A stretch of DNA of 26,025 nucleotides from Deltaproteobacteria bacterium. GTDB taxonomy: Bacteria; Desulfobacterota; Desulfobulbia; Desulfobulbales; Desulfobulbaceae. Below are positions 1-8,431 of this stretch, piece after piece. The position numbers and the translations under genes are program-made. Location of the stretch: positions 1 to 26,025 of the forward strand of contig JAADIK010000190.1 in NCBI GenBank assembly GCA_013151365.1, given 5' to 3'. The notes under the pieces are model-generated. The model ran no database searches, was not told the origin of the DNA, and was given only the letters and a program-made list of their open reading frames with translations. Position 1 is the stretch's first letter. The number at the start of each line of letters is the position of its first letter.

Positions 1-22
1 GTCTTGCCGGCGCAAAAGGATT

Positions 23-45
23 GACCTCGGTTACACTCCAAGGTC
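23..45. promoter_or_regulatory. MerR-like operator dyad, possible promoter
   Basis: Inverted repeat with arms GACCTCGG (23-30) and CCAAGGTC (38-45), matching at 7 of 8 positions around a 7-base spacer. The left arm overlaps a -35-like TTGACC at 21-26. Placing such a dyad between the -35 and -10 boxes is typical of MerR-family regulators, but no good -10 box is visible. A second perfect repeat, CATTTC-GAG-GAAATG (45-59), abuts it. It may drive the kinase gene that follows or belong to something outside the window. Confidence 0.3.
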
Positions 46-208
46 ATTTCGAGGAAATGTCCCGGTTTTTTCTGCCCGGCCCGGCTCTTCAGCGGAAAGC
101 GGGACCCACTTCTTACTTTGTTGCTGACTTTTTCTCGTTCCTGTGAAACAATACTGCATTGGATTTTGTTACTCACTGTAACTGGTGTCCGTCCAGAAAC
201 GAGGATTG

Positions 209-2887
209 ATGCAACACACCGGCCAGACAAAAAAAGAGATTCGCAAACCCGGGAAATTCAGGTTGTGCCGGTCTCTGCACTCGTTTGCAGGGATAAGTGC
301 TTCTCTCCTGCATGACCGGGCGTTACGAATGCGGATCGTGACAATTATTTTTCTGACCCTGTTGGTGACCCTGGCCATCACCTTTGGTAGCGGCCGGGTC
401 GCCCGGATGATTTATCATACCAAGCAGACAACGGCGACCCATCGTCTGGTTTTTGAAATCAACGAGTTTATTGCCCGGCATTTCGACCGGGCCCTCACCT
501 ACCTGGCCACGTCGCCGCAGATCCGTTCGGCGTGTATCAGCGGCAGGGCGGCGGCCGGCAACCGGGATCTTTTGCACATGCTGGCGACGGCGCGGGGGGC
601 GCTGGACGCCTCCGTTGTTTACGTGCTGGACGCCTCGGGTACCGTGATCGGTTCTTCTCCCTACCGGTCCGGCCAGACCCTGACCGGCAGAAATTATCGC
701 TTCCAGCCCTTTTTTCTGCAAGCCCTGGCCGGGCAGACATATCGTGGCGCCGTATTCGGGGTTGTCACGGATGATCCCGGAATCTATTTCAGCCGGCAGG
801 TCCTGCCCGGCAAGGGTGGCGACCCCATCGGGGTGGTGGTCATCAGGATTTCGCTTGATTCCATTAATTCTTTTATTCACAACACGTTAAGTCAGAATCA
901 GGATGCGCTGCTCCTGTCTCCGGATGGTATTGTTTTCGCCGCATCCCGGCAGGAATGGCGCTTTCGTATAACCCGGCCGCTGACCGACCGGCGGAAAAGC
1001 GAGCTGGTAAAAAACCGGCTGCTCGGTGAGCAGGCCTTGAAGCCGATGCCGTTTTTGCTGAAAAATCGTTTGATTCATTATAACGGCACGAACTATATCG
1101 TTGATATTCAAGCCATTGAACTGCCCGGTTGGCATGTCGTCACCCTGCAAAAGGTTCCTTATCCTTTTGCCGTGGTTTTTATTCTGACTTTTATTACCCT
1201 GCTTACCGGCGGCATGTTCGCCTTTACAACCCTGTCCGTCCATCGGGAACAGGCCCTCACCGAGGAGGTCCGCCTCGGCCGCGCCGAAAGGAAAAAGGCT
1301 GAAGCCGACCGGCTGGAGACACTTCGTGAACTCGAAACGATCCTGGCCGCCAGCCTGGTCGGCATTGTCCTGGTCCGGGACGGACTGATTACCACCGCCA
1401 ATGAACGGATGACCGCTATTCTGGGCTACACGGTCGACGAGATGATCGGCAGGAATGTTCAGATGTTTTTCCCGAGCAAGGAGGCGTTTCGTAAATTTGT
1501 CCGTATGTATGCCCGGCAGCTGGCGCAACGCGAATTGGAGCATATCGAATATCAGCTGCGAAAAAAAGACGGGACCGTGATTCCCTGTACCTTGAGCGGC
1601 AAGGCCATGGCGGCTCCCGATCTTTCCCAGGGCGTTGTCTGGGTGGTCGAAGATATCACCGAACGGAAACGGGCCGAGAATGAACTCGAACAGGCCCGGA
1701 GACAGGCGGTTGCCGCCAGCCGGGCCAAGAGCGTGTTCCTGGCCAATATGAGTCATGAAATCCGCACCCCCATGAACGGGATTATCGGGATAACAGGGTT
1801 TATGCTGGACTCCGAGCAGACACCAGATCAGCGTAAACGCCTGGAGCTGATTCGCACCTCTGCCCGACTCCTGATGAGGATTATCAATGATATTCTTGAT
1901 TTCTCAAAAGTCGAAGCCGGCCGCCTCGAACTGGAAGAGACGCCGTTTTCCCTGCGGAGCGCCATGGACGGAGTGATCGGAAATCTTGATGTTCAGGCCC
2001 GGGAAAAGGGCCTGAAGCTGATCGTGGATGTCGAAGATCAGGTTCCCGATATTCTGAAGGGTGATCCTGCCCGACTCATGCAGGTGATCGTCAACCTGGT
2101 CGCCAATGGTCTCAAGTTTACCCCTGCCGGCGAGGTGGTTCTCCGTATCAGCCGGTTGAAGGATCTGGGGCCGGACCGGGTTTCGCTCCTCTTTGAAGTA
2201 AGGGATACCGGTATCGGCATTGCCCCGGCAAAACGGGAGATCATTTTCGAGGCCTTTGCCCAGGCGGATTCGTCACACACCCGGCAGTATGGCGGCACCG
2301 GGCTGGGACTTTCCATCTGCCGCCGGATAGTCCGCCTGATGGGCGGTGAACTTCATCTGGACAGTGAGCAGGGCAAGGGTTCGCGCTTCTGGTTCAGCCT
2401 GCCCTTTACCATTGCCCGGCAGCACGATTTTCCCGAACAGGAGAGTGCTGCCGCATCGTGGTGGCCCGGCGGCCCGCCGGGCCGTCTCGCCGGCCGCATT
2501 CTCCTGGCCGAAGACGAGTTTATCAACACCACCCTGGCCGTGACCCTGCTTGAGGACGCCGGCCTGACGGTCAGATCGGTGACCACCGGTTACGAGGCCG
2601 TTAAGGCCTGGCAGGAGGAAGAGTTTGACTGTATCCTCATGGATATCCAGATGCCGGAGATGGACGGTTACGAGGCCGTTCGCCTCATCAGGGAACAGGA
2701 GGCGGAAAAGGGCGGTCACATACCGATTATCGCCATGACCGCCTATGCCATGGATGATGACCGGGGGCGGTGCCTGGAGTCGGGGATGGACGACTATCTG
2801 GCCAAACCCATTAACCGGTCCGTGTTGCTTGGTCTCCTGGGCCGGTTCCTTCCGAGAGCGGATGTCCCGGCCGGCCGGGATGATTGA
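209..2887 (+). CDS. Membrane-bound hybrid sensor histidine kinase with PAS and receiver domains
   Basis: Autophosphorylating sensor kinase of a phosphorelay in the inner membrane. Numbering here is from an in-frame GTG at 185, the longest reading. A hydrophobic segment lies near residues 49-70, followed by a periplasmic region resembling a Cache sensor, and a second membrane segment at about 325-348. After a charged, probably coiled-coil linker come a PAS domain (about 383-497) and HisKA with SHEIRTPMNG (His524). The ATPase domain shows an N-box (Asn637/Asn641), DTGIGI (from 674) and GGTGLGL (from 703). The C-terminal receiver has acidic residues 776-778, phospho-acceptor Asp820 and Lys874. 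I prefer ATG 209 because GAGGA at 201-205 precedes it; ATG 329, just before the first membrane segment, is another option. No separate response regulator or Hpt protein is encoded nearby, so partner and signal are unknown. Confidence 0.9.
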   Translation: MQHTGQTKKEIRKPGKFRLCRSLHSFAGISASLLHDRALRMRIVTIIFLTLLVTLAITFGSGRVARMIYHTKQTTATHRLVFEINEFIARHFDRALTYLATSPQIRSACISGRAAAGNRDLLHMLATARGALDASVVYVLDASGTVIGSSPYRSGQTLTGRNYRFQPFFLQALAGQTYRGAVFGVVTDDPGIYFSRQVLPGKGGDPIGVVVIRISLDSINSFIHNTLSQNQDALLLSPDGIVFAASRQEWRFRITRPLTDRRKSELVKNRLLGEQALKPMPFLLKNRLIHYNGTNYIVDIQAIELPGWHVVTLQKVPYPFAVVFILTFITLLTGGMFAFTTLSVHREQALTEEVRLGRAERKKAEADRLETLRELETILAASLVGIVLVRDGLITTANERMTAILGYTVDEMIGRNVQMFFPSKEAFRKFVRMYARQLAQRELEHIEYQLRKKDGTVIPCTLSGKAMAAPDLSQGVVWVVEDITERKRAENELEQARRQAVAASRAKSVFLANMSHEIRTPMNGIIGITGFMLDSEQTPDQRKRLELIRTSARLLMRIINDILDFSKVEAGRLELEETPFSLRSAMDGVIGNLDVQAREKGLKLIVDVEDQVPDILKGDPARLMQVIVNLVANGLKFTPAGEVVLRISRLKDLGPDRVSLLFEVRDTGIGIAPAKREIIFEAFAQADSSHTRQYGGTGLGLSICRRIVRLMGGELHLDSEQGKGSRFWFSLPFTIARQHDFPEQESAAASWWPGGPPGRLAGRILLAEDEFINTTLAVTLLEDAGLTVRSVTTGYEAVKAWQEEEFDCILMDIQMPEMDGYEAVRLIREQEAEKGGHIPIIAMTAYAMDDDRGRCLESGMDDYLAKPINRSVLLGLLGRFLPRADVPAGRDD

Positions 2888-2911
2888 ACTCGATTTTCCC
2901 CGGAGCATTGC

Positions 2912-4372
2912 ATGAAGCGCCTGGCTTTTCTTTTGTTGATTGTCCTCGGGGGCGGCATTCTTGCCTACCTGCTTTCAAGCCGCTATGAAAGCGGCATCGA
3001 CCCGGTGGACATCCTGCCGCCCGGCACCGTCGCCGTGGTGGACTGGACGAACCCGGCCGGCTCGTATGAACGGTTCAAAGAGTCCCGGCTCGGGGTCCGG
3101 GTCGCCGCCATCGACTGGCCCCGGGTCTTGCGGGGACTCGATACTCCGGCGCGGCGGATCAGGCGGATCGAGGAGACGAGGCGGAAGATACGGCAGGCGG
3201 TCAATACCCCGCTCTTCCGGGAGTTGTTCGGCGGTCGCGTGGTCCTGGCCCTGTTGCCGGCGGTTCCCGGCAGCAAGATGGTGCCCGCCGCCGCCCTGCG
3301 AAAAAATCTGGTCCTGATTGTCCGGCCCCGGCACCGGGCCTCATTTATTGACCTGCTGTCGTCATTTTTCGCCGGCCGGCTTAAGTTCAGGACCCGGTCT
3401 TACCGGGACATCGTCATCAAGTCTCTGGCCCTTGATCGGAAGTTGTCCCTGTCCACGGCGGTAACCGGCGGCCTGATTCTTATCAGCCTGGCACCGGAGC
3501 CCCTTGAACGCTGTCTGGATCAATCCTTCGCCCGCCTGGCCGGAGGGCGGTCGGGTCTGAACGGCGACTTTGCCTATCGTAATCTCAGGGAGAGGGCTCG
3601 AAGGCAGGATGACCTGTTCTGTTACCTGGACCTGGTGCGGCTGCGGACAATGTTGAATCGCCTGGTCGCGGCCGGGCCCGATGCCGAGTCGGCGGCAGCC
3701 TTGAAAAAAATAGTTGCGGCCAGCGGCCCGTTTCAGAGCGTCGCCCTGTTCCGGAAACCCGGCCGGATGATGCAAAACTATTCAGGAGTCGTCCGTTTTG
3801 AGCCGCGGCTGCTGAATGAGGTGCAGAAAAAGCTGTATACGGGTAAACCTGTTCAAGACAAAGTACTTGCCACCATCCCGGCCGGCCGGATCTTTTATTT
3901 CTGGATGAACACCCTTGATCTGCGGACATGGTGGCAAGCAGCCCTGACCGACGCGCGGCCGGATGATGCCCGGCAGCTCCGCCGTCTGCAACAATGGCTG
4001 ATCGACAATACAGGGCGAACCCCGGAAGAGCTTTTCGCCATGCTCGGCCATCAGTTCAGCCTCGGCCTGACCAGGATCAACACCTCCGGCCTCTTTCCCG
4101 TGCCGCGCCTATGCTGCCGAGTGGCCGTGGTCGATCAAAAAGGGATCCAGGCGGTTCTGGACAAAATGCTTGCCGGGGTGCCGGTCCGCACCGATACGGT
4201 GGCGGGCGTACCCGTGACCTCGATCATGCTGGCCGGCGGTCTTATGCAGCCGTCCTATGCCATGGTTGACGGATTTCTCGTTATTGCCGACAGCCGAGCC
4301 GCCGGCAGATCGACGCCATCCTGCAGCCGGGTCACGCCACGCTGGTGCGGGATGCCCGGTTTAAAAAGGTGA
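2912..4372 (+). CDS. Membrane-anchored protein of unknown function (DUF3352-like layout), frameshifted at its 3' end
   Basis: Not recognised with confidence. GGAG at 2902-2905 precedes ATG 2912. The protein begins with an uncleaved-looking hydrophobic anchor (residues 4-22), so most of it probably lies in the periplasm. The opening after the anchor (LPPGTVAVVDW) and the alternation of hydrophobic beta-like stretches with short helices recall DUF3352 proteins; this is only a resemblance. The reading frame is convincing up to about residue 462 (FLVIADSR, near 4297). It then runs into a compositionally odd tail rich in Arg, Ser and Cys before stopping at 4372, while good coding sequence resumes in another frame and runs to 4635. 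Restoring the frame would give about 575 residues. The cause is a real mutation or a one-base sequencing or assembly error. Confidence 0.7.
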   Translation: MKRLAFLLLIVLGGGILAYLLSSRYESGIDPVDILPPGTVAVVDWTNPAGSYERFKESRLGVRVAAIDWPRVLRGLDTPARRIRRIEETRRKIRQAVNTPLFRELFGGRVVLALLPAVPGSKMVPAAALRKNLVLIVRPRHRASFIDLLSSFFAGRLKFRTRSYRDIVIKSLALDRKLSLSTAVTGGLILISLAPEPLERCLDQSFARLAGGRSGLNGDFAYRNLRERARRQDDLFCYLDLVRLRTMLNRLVAAGPDAESAAALKKIVAASGPFQSVALFRKPGRMMQNYSGVVRFEPRLLNEVQKKLYTGKPVQDKVLATIPAGRIFYFWMNTLDLRTWWQAALTDARPDDARQLRRLQQWLIDNTGRTPEELFAMLGHQFSLGLTRINTSGLFPVPRLCCRVAVVDQKGIQAVLDKMLAGVPVRTDTVAGVPVTSIMLAGGLMQPSYAMVDGFLVIADSRAAGRSTPSCSRVTPRWCGMPGLKR

Positions 4373-4635
4373 ACGTGGGGTTGACGGAACCGAATAACCT
4401 GATCATCTTTTCTAGAAACGCGGAACTCCTTGACGGGTTGAAGGAGCTGGTCTCCTGGGCCGGGACGATTGTCGCCATTCGCGATGCCAGGGCGGGGGCG
4501 AAAAGCAAGGTTTTGATCGATCAGGTTGTCCTGCCCGTCCTCGACGGCCTGAAAATGAACGTGGCCGCCGGATTCCGTGAATTCAACACCGGCCGTGAAC
4601 TGATAATGGAGTCGGCGGTACTCAGGGAAAAATAA
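4300..4635 (+). pseudogene. Out-of-frame 3' remainder of the preceding gene
   Basis: From about 4300 the frame one base off the upstream gene reads RRQIDAILQPGHATLVRDAR and continues without a stop to TAA at 4633-4635, with normal protein-like composition (for example NNLIIFSRNAELL and VLPVLDGLKMNVAAG). There is no ribosome binding site or plausible independent start, and the segment reads naturally as the continuation of IADSR in the upstream gene. One base missing near 4298-4305 would explain it. No slippery heptamer was seen, so programmed frameshifting is unlikely. Confidence 0.65.
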
Positions 4636-4663
4636 AGGACCCGGAAAATAGTAGTGTCCCAGG

Positions 4664-4685
4664 ATCACGCCCGGATCCGGGTGAT
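4664..4685. repeat. Near-perfect palindrome
   Basis: A perfect 10-base palindrome CCGGATCCGG (4671-4680) is flanked by outer arms ATCAC (4664-4668) and GTGAT (4681-4685), offset by two bases. It lies just after the broken gene and upstream of the HPr cluster. No T-run follows, so it is not a standard intrinsic terminator. It could be an operator or an RNA stem. Confidence 0.35.
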
Positions 4686-4702
4686 ATCTTCCGCGTCCCC
4701 AG

Positions 4703-4737
4703 GGCTACGTCGAGGATCTTGCGATTGCGCCGTAGCC
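4703..4737. repeat. Stem-loop with 7-bp arms
   Basis: GGCTACG (4703-4709) and CGTAGCC (4731-4737) form a perfect 7-bp stem around a 21-base loop, in the leader of the 4807 gene. Function unknown. Confidence 0.35.
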
Positions 4738-4806
4738 AAAGATGGCCTGAAGATGAGATGCAAGATGTTCTTGTTATTTTCTTACAGGCCCTAAAGAGAG
4801 AAGGTT

Positions 4807-5184
4807 ATGGAAAAAATGGTGGCGGAGTTAAAAAAACTCGTCAACTTCAAGGATACGACGGTGGTCGGCGACCTGGTGCTTATTCTTTCCGGGAAACCGC
4901 AGATGCTTGCCTATGCCCTGGTTACCTCCATCGAACCCGACAACAGCCGGAAAGATGAATGGTGGCAGGTGGAAATGCAGCTCCTGTCGGTCCCGCCCCG
5001 GGAAATGGTCTGGACCCTGCGCCAGTCCCAGTTCACGGGCCGGGAGATCTTTACCATGGGCGGGGAGCAGCGTTTTGTCCAGGCGGTGCGTTTTATCCAT
5101 GAGCAGCCGGTTCCGCCGGCCGCGAAAGAGAGCGGGGCCGACCGGAAAACGACCGGCAAATCACCACTTCGCATTATCAAATGA
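4807..5184 (+). CDS. Unknown 125-residue protein coupled to HPr
   Basis: I do not recognise this family. It begins at ATG 4807 after a purine-rich GAGAGAAGG. It is a soluble, Cys-free protein of 125 residues with no signal peptide or membrane segment. The middle looks beta-rich (VVGDLVLIL; MLAYALVTSI; a Trp pair in DEWWQVEMQLL; MVWTL), and the tail from about residue 100 is Pro/Lys/Arg-rich and probably disordered. The stop overlaps the HPr start in an ATGA (5181-5184), the first of three consecutive 4-base overlaps, so it is probably translated together with HPr, enzyme I and ThiL. A role linked to the phosphotransferase pair is a guess from position only. Confidence 0.75.
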   Translation: MEKMVAELKKLVNFKDTTVVGDLVLILSGKPQMLAYALVTSIEPDNSRKDEWWQVEMQLLSVPPREMVWTLRQSQFTGREIFTMGGEQRFVQAVRFIHEQPVPPAAKESGADRKTTGKSPLRIIK

Positions 5185-5450
5185 AACAGCTTGAAAAGGA
5201 ATTGACGGTCAACAATCCTAACGGGGTCCACGGCCGGGTTGCCTCTCACCTGGCCAGGATCGCAGGCGCATACGATGCCACGGTTCATATCGTGTATGGA
5301 AAAACGGCAATCGACTGCAACGCAATCCTGGATGTCCTGAGTATGGGGTTGGTGTATGGTACCCGGCTCAAGATCAGGACCGGCGGCCGGGAGATGAAAA
5401 AGGCCATGGCCGAAGTTGAGCAACTCTTTTCCCGGAGGGAAGATCCTTGA
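5181..5450 (+). CDS. ptsH: HPr-like phosphocarrier protein of the PTS
   Basis: Cytoplasmic phosphocarrier that accepts phosphate from enzyme I on a histidine and passes it on. At 89 residues it is the usual size. The active-site loop reads NPNGVHGRVA, giving the phospho-acceptor as His17 with the conserved Arg at 19; the usual HARPA is altered to HGRVA. The position matching regulatory Ser46 of other HPr proteins appears to be Ala48 (in CNAILDVLSMGL), so control by HPr kinase should not be possible. The gene overlaps its upstream neighbour (ATGA) and the enzyme I start (TTGA). No sugar-specific EII gene is in the window, which fits a regulatory or remote-partner role. Confidence 0.88.
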   Translation: MKQLEKELTVNNPNGVHGRVASHLARIAGAYDATVHIVYGKTAIDCNAILDVLSMGLVYGTRLKIRTGGREMKKAMAEVEQLFSRREDP

Positions 5451-7258
5451 CACCAAGGGCCAAGAGCGTAAAAGAGGGAAATCATGGACCTGCCGTGCCC
5501 CGGACCCTGTATGGAATCGGGGCCTCGCCGGGCGTTGTCGTCGGCCGGATCCTGGTCCTCAGGCGGCATACGAGACGGGCCGGCTGGTATCATCTGCCGC
5601 CGCAGCAGGTTGACCTCGAGGTCGCCCGCTTCCGGCAGGCGGCGGCCATGGCCGAAGACGAACTGGTCAGGCTGCGCAGTCAGTTCGCCGCCGAGCTTGC
5701 CGACTCCATGTCCATTATCGACAGCCATATTCTCATGATTCACGACCGGATGATTCTCGATTGCAGTATCGAGATCATCACGGAACAGAAAATAAACGCG
5801 GAATGGGCCCTGGCCCAGGCCCTGCTCAGAATCAAGAAAAAATTCGACCGGATAGCCGATCCTTATATCAAGGCCCGCTACAACGATATCAAGTATGTGG
5901 CCGACCGGGTGTTCGGGCTTCTGTCCGGCCGGGAGACCGATGAGCTGACCGCCGCCGGCGAGCAGGTTATCGTGGTGGCCCATGATTTCTCGCCCGAGGA
6001 AGCCATCCGCATGCGTTCGGAGAATATTCTCGGCTTTATTACGGAAAAGGGCGGGGTGACCTCCCATACGGCCATCGTTGCCAGGTCGCTGGGGATCCCG
6101 GCGGTGGTCGGCATCGAACATATCACCATGGATTGCGCCAGCGGCGATACGGTTATTCTGGACGGGATCAGCGGCCGGGTTTATCTCGATCCCACGCCGG
6201 ACCAGCGAAGCCGGTTCCTGGAAAACGAGAAACGGCAGCGGGCCTCTTCCGAAGAGCTGGATTTTTATACCTATCTCGATTCCGAGACCGTCGACGGCTA
6301 CCGGGTCCGCCTGGCCGCCAACATCGAAATGCTTGACGAGCTGGACTCGGTGCTGCGGTACGGTGGCGAGGGTATCGGCCTCTTTCGCAGTGAATTCGAT
6401 TACTTCAGCCGGGGCGGGGAACCTGACGAGGAGGTGCTTCTGGCAACTTACCGGCAGTTGCTCGAAACCCTGGCGCCCATGCCGGTGACCATCCGCACCC
6501 TGGACGTGGGCGGCGATAAATTTTCCAAATATGTCCACGCCGACGGCGCCTGTTATGATTATGAGCGTAATCCGGCCATGGGCCTGCGTTCCATTCGTTT
6601 TTCACTGCGGGAACCCGCCCTGTTCAAGACCCAGGTCCGGGCCATGCTGCGGGCCTCGGTATACGGACATCTCCGCATCCTCCTGCCCATGATTTCCTCC
6701 CTGGAGGAGGTGAGGCGGGTCAAGGAGATCATGGACGGTGTCCGGCACGAGTTGACCAGGGACCACGTTCCCTTTGATTCCCGGGTGGAGATCGGGATCA
6801 TGATCGAGGTCCCCAGCACCGTGATCATGGCCGATACCCTGGCCGCCGAGGTCGATTTTTTCAGTATCGGCACCAATGACCTGATTCAGTATTCCCTGGC
6901 CATTGACCGGGGGAATGAGTATGTGGCCCACATGTATGAGCCGTTACACCCGGCGGTGCTGCGCATGATCCGGCAGACCGTGGATGCCGGCCATGCCAAC
7001 GGCATCGAAGTGGCGCTCTGCGGCGAGATGGCCGGCGAGGCCATGACCGCGGCTGTCTTGCTGGGCCTGGGCCTGGACGAGCTGAGCATGCGGCCTCCGG
7101 CCATCCCCCATGTCAAGCGCCTGCTGAGGAATTCCTGCAGCCGGCAGCTGGCCGAGCTTGGCGAACAGGTCCTGCAATGCCGGGACGGCCATGAGGTGCG
7201 CGAATTCCTGGCCTCCTATCTCCCCTGGTTTTATCCGCAGGAATTCGGTGAACCGTGA
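5447..7258 (+). CDS. ptsI: PTS enzyme I, phosphoenolpyruvate-protein phosphotransferase
   Basis: Transfers phosphate from phosphoenolpyruvate to HPr in the cytoplasm. All landmarks are present: LYGIGASPGVVVGRI near the N-terminus, the swivelling phosphohistidine domain GGVTSHTAIVARSLG with His207, the PEP-binding barrel with GEGIGLFRSEF, RTLDVGGDK, NPAMGLRSIRF and IGTNDLIQYSLAIDR, and the catalytic Cys525 in LCGEMAGE. The start is TTG 5447, overlapping the HPr stop (TTGA), with GGAGG at 5434-5438. This gives an N-terminal extension of about 20 residues before the conserved region and 603 residues in total, slightly longer than usual. The 3' end overlaps thiL (GTGA). Being coupled to HPr makes the pair its likely partner. 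Confidence 0.97.
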   Translation: MTPRAKSVKEGNHGPAVPRTLYGIGASPGVVVGRILVLRRHTRRAGWYHLPPQQVDLEVARFRQAAAMAEDELVRLRSQFAAELADSMSIIDSHILMIHDRMILDCSIEIITEQKINAEWALAQALLRIKKKFDRIADPYIKARYNDIKYVADRVFGLLSGRETDELTAAGEQVIVVAHDFSPEEAIRMRSENILGFITEKGGVTSHTAIVARSLGIPAVVGIEHITMDCASGDTVILDGISGRVYLDPTPDQRSRFLENEKRQRASSEELDFYTYLDSETVDGYRVRLAANIEMLDELDSVLRYGGEGIGLFRSEFDYFSRGGEPDEEVLLATYRQLLETLAPMPVTIRTLDVGGDKFSKYVHADGACYDYERNPAMGLRSIRFSLREPALFKTQVRAMLRASVYGHLRILLPMISSLEEVRRVKEIMDGVRHELTRDHVPFDSRVEIGIMIEVPSTVIMADTLAAEVDFFSIGTNDLIQYSLAIDRGNEYVAHMYEPLHPAVLRMIRQTVDAGHANGIEVALCGEMAGEAMTAAVLLGLGLDELSMRPPAIPHVKRLLRNSCSRQLAELGEQVLQCRDGHEVREFLASYLPWFYPQEFGEP

Positions 7259-8274
7259 AGGAAAGGGAACTGATCGATATCATCGCCCGCCTGGCCGGTG
7301 AGCAACGGCCGGGGCTGCTGCGGGGAATAGGCGATGACTGTGCGGTGATCGAGGGGCGGCCGGGGCTGGTCCAGCTGGTGACCATGGATACGCTGGTGGA
7401 ATCGGTGCATTTCGATCCGGACTGGCATCCGCCGGAAAAGCTCGGCCGGAAAGCAGTGGCCGTCAATGTCAGCGATGTCGCCGCCATGGGCGGGACTCCT
7501 TCTTTTGTCCTGCTTTCCCTCGGGCTGCCCGCCGGTTTTGACGATCAATGGGTTGACCGTTTTCTGCGGGGCTTCACCGGGTCATGCCGGGAATACGGCT
7601 GCCTGCTCATCGGCGGTGACACGGTCCGCAGTCCCGACCGGATTGTCATCACCGTAACCGTGATCGGCGAGGCGGCCGCAGACCAGGTCGTTTATCGCAG
7701 CCGGGCCCGGCCCGGCGACACCATCTGGGTCAGCGGTTCACTGGGCCGGGCCGCCGCCGGCCTGGAGCTGTGCCGGGCCGGGGCGTCGCAATCGTCCGAC
7801 CCCCTGCTCGAATCTCTTGTCGAAGCGCATCTCGACCCCCGGGCCCGCACGGTGGCGGGCCGTTTGCTGGCGGCAAGCGGCCTGGTCCACGCGATGATCG
7901 ACCTTTCAGACGGCCTGGCCACCGATCTCGCCCATCTCTGCGAGGAGAGCCGGGCCGGGGCCGTCGTCGAAGCGGAGAAACTGCCGGCCGGCCCGGCCCT
8001 GTACCGGGCGTCCCGCCTGCTGCACCTGGACCCGGTCCGGTTGATGGTCAGCGGCGGCGAGGATTACGAGCTGCTGTTTACCGCCGGCCCGGCGGCCGGC
8101 GGGGACCTGCTTCGCCTTGCGGCCAAGGCCGGGGTGAGCTTCTCGCCGGTCGGCGTCATCACCGAGCGCTCCGGGGTATGGCTCAAGCGGGCGGGACCGG
8201 GGCGGGATGCGGTTGGGGAAGTGCGGATCGATTACAAGGGATTTGATCACTTTCCGGGACCGGCAAAGCGATAA
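7255..8274 (+). CDS. thiL: Thiamine-monophosphate kinase
   Basis: Phosphorylates thiamine monophosphate with ATP to make thiamine diphosphate, the last step of cofactor synthesis. It is a PurM-like ATP-binding protein of usual length (339 residues). Conserved segments visible in order: GIGDDCAVI (Mg/ATP site), TMDTLVESVHF, AVAVNVSDVAAMGG, IGGDTVRSP, a central GDTIWVSGSLG, DLSDGLATDLAHL and SGGEDYELLFT. It starts at GTG 7255, sharing GTGA with the end of enzyme I, so it is translationally coupled. No other thiamine gene lies in the window, and the link to the PTS genes is probably just operon structure. About 130 AT-rich bases separate it from mlaE. Confidence 0.95.
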   Translation: MKERELIDIIARLAGEQRPGLLRGIGDDCAVIEGRPGLVQLVTMDTLVESVHFDPDWHPPEKLGRKAVAVNVSDVAAMGGTPSFVLLSLGLPAGFDDQWVDRFLRGFTGSCREYGCLLIGGDTVRSPDRIVITVTVIGEAAADQVVYRSRARPGDTIWVSGSLGRAAAGLELCRAGASQSSDPLLESLVEAHLDPRARTVAGRLLAASGLVHAMIDLSDGLATDLAHLCEESRAGAVVEAEKLPAGPALYRASRLLHLDPVRLMVSGGEDYELLFTAGPAAGGDLLRLAAKAGVSFSPVGVITERSGVWLKRAGPGRDAVGEVRIDYKGFDHFPGPAKR

Positions 8275-8431
8275 AGGCCGGAGTATCCGGGAAACCCATT
8301 ATCTGCGCCGGGTTTTGCCGAGAGCGCTAAAATATATGAAAAAAACATACAATTCATCCTCAGAGTATGGTAAATTTAGTAACTTTTTTGGAATTTAGAA
8401 TTCATTGTTTTTTAGTTTTGTCTCCTTGATT

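Noticed and set aside
4286..4312. Programmed ribosomal frameshift in the 2912 gene
   Set aside because: No slippery heptamer or obvious downstream structure at the site; a mutation or sequencing error is simpler.
4719..4958. A 79-codon + strand frame overlapping the gene at 4807
   Set aside because: It lacks a ribosome site and overlaps a better-supported gene coupled to HPr.
5285..6538. A 417-codon open frame on the - strand
   Set aside because: It lies fully antisense to HPr and enzyme I, whose motifs are intact. Long antisense frames are common in GC-rich coding sequence, and its translation resembles no family.
8207..8398. A 63-codon + strand frame between thiL and mlaE
   Set aside because: It begins inside the thiL end in another frame, and most of it is AT-rich probable promoter sequence.
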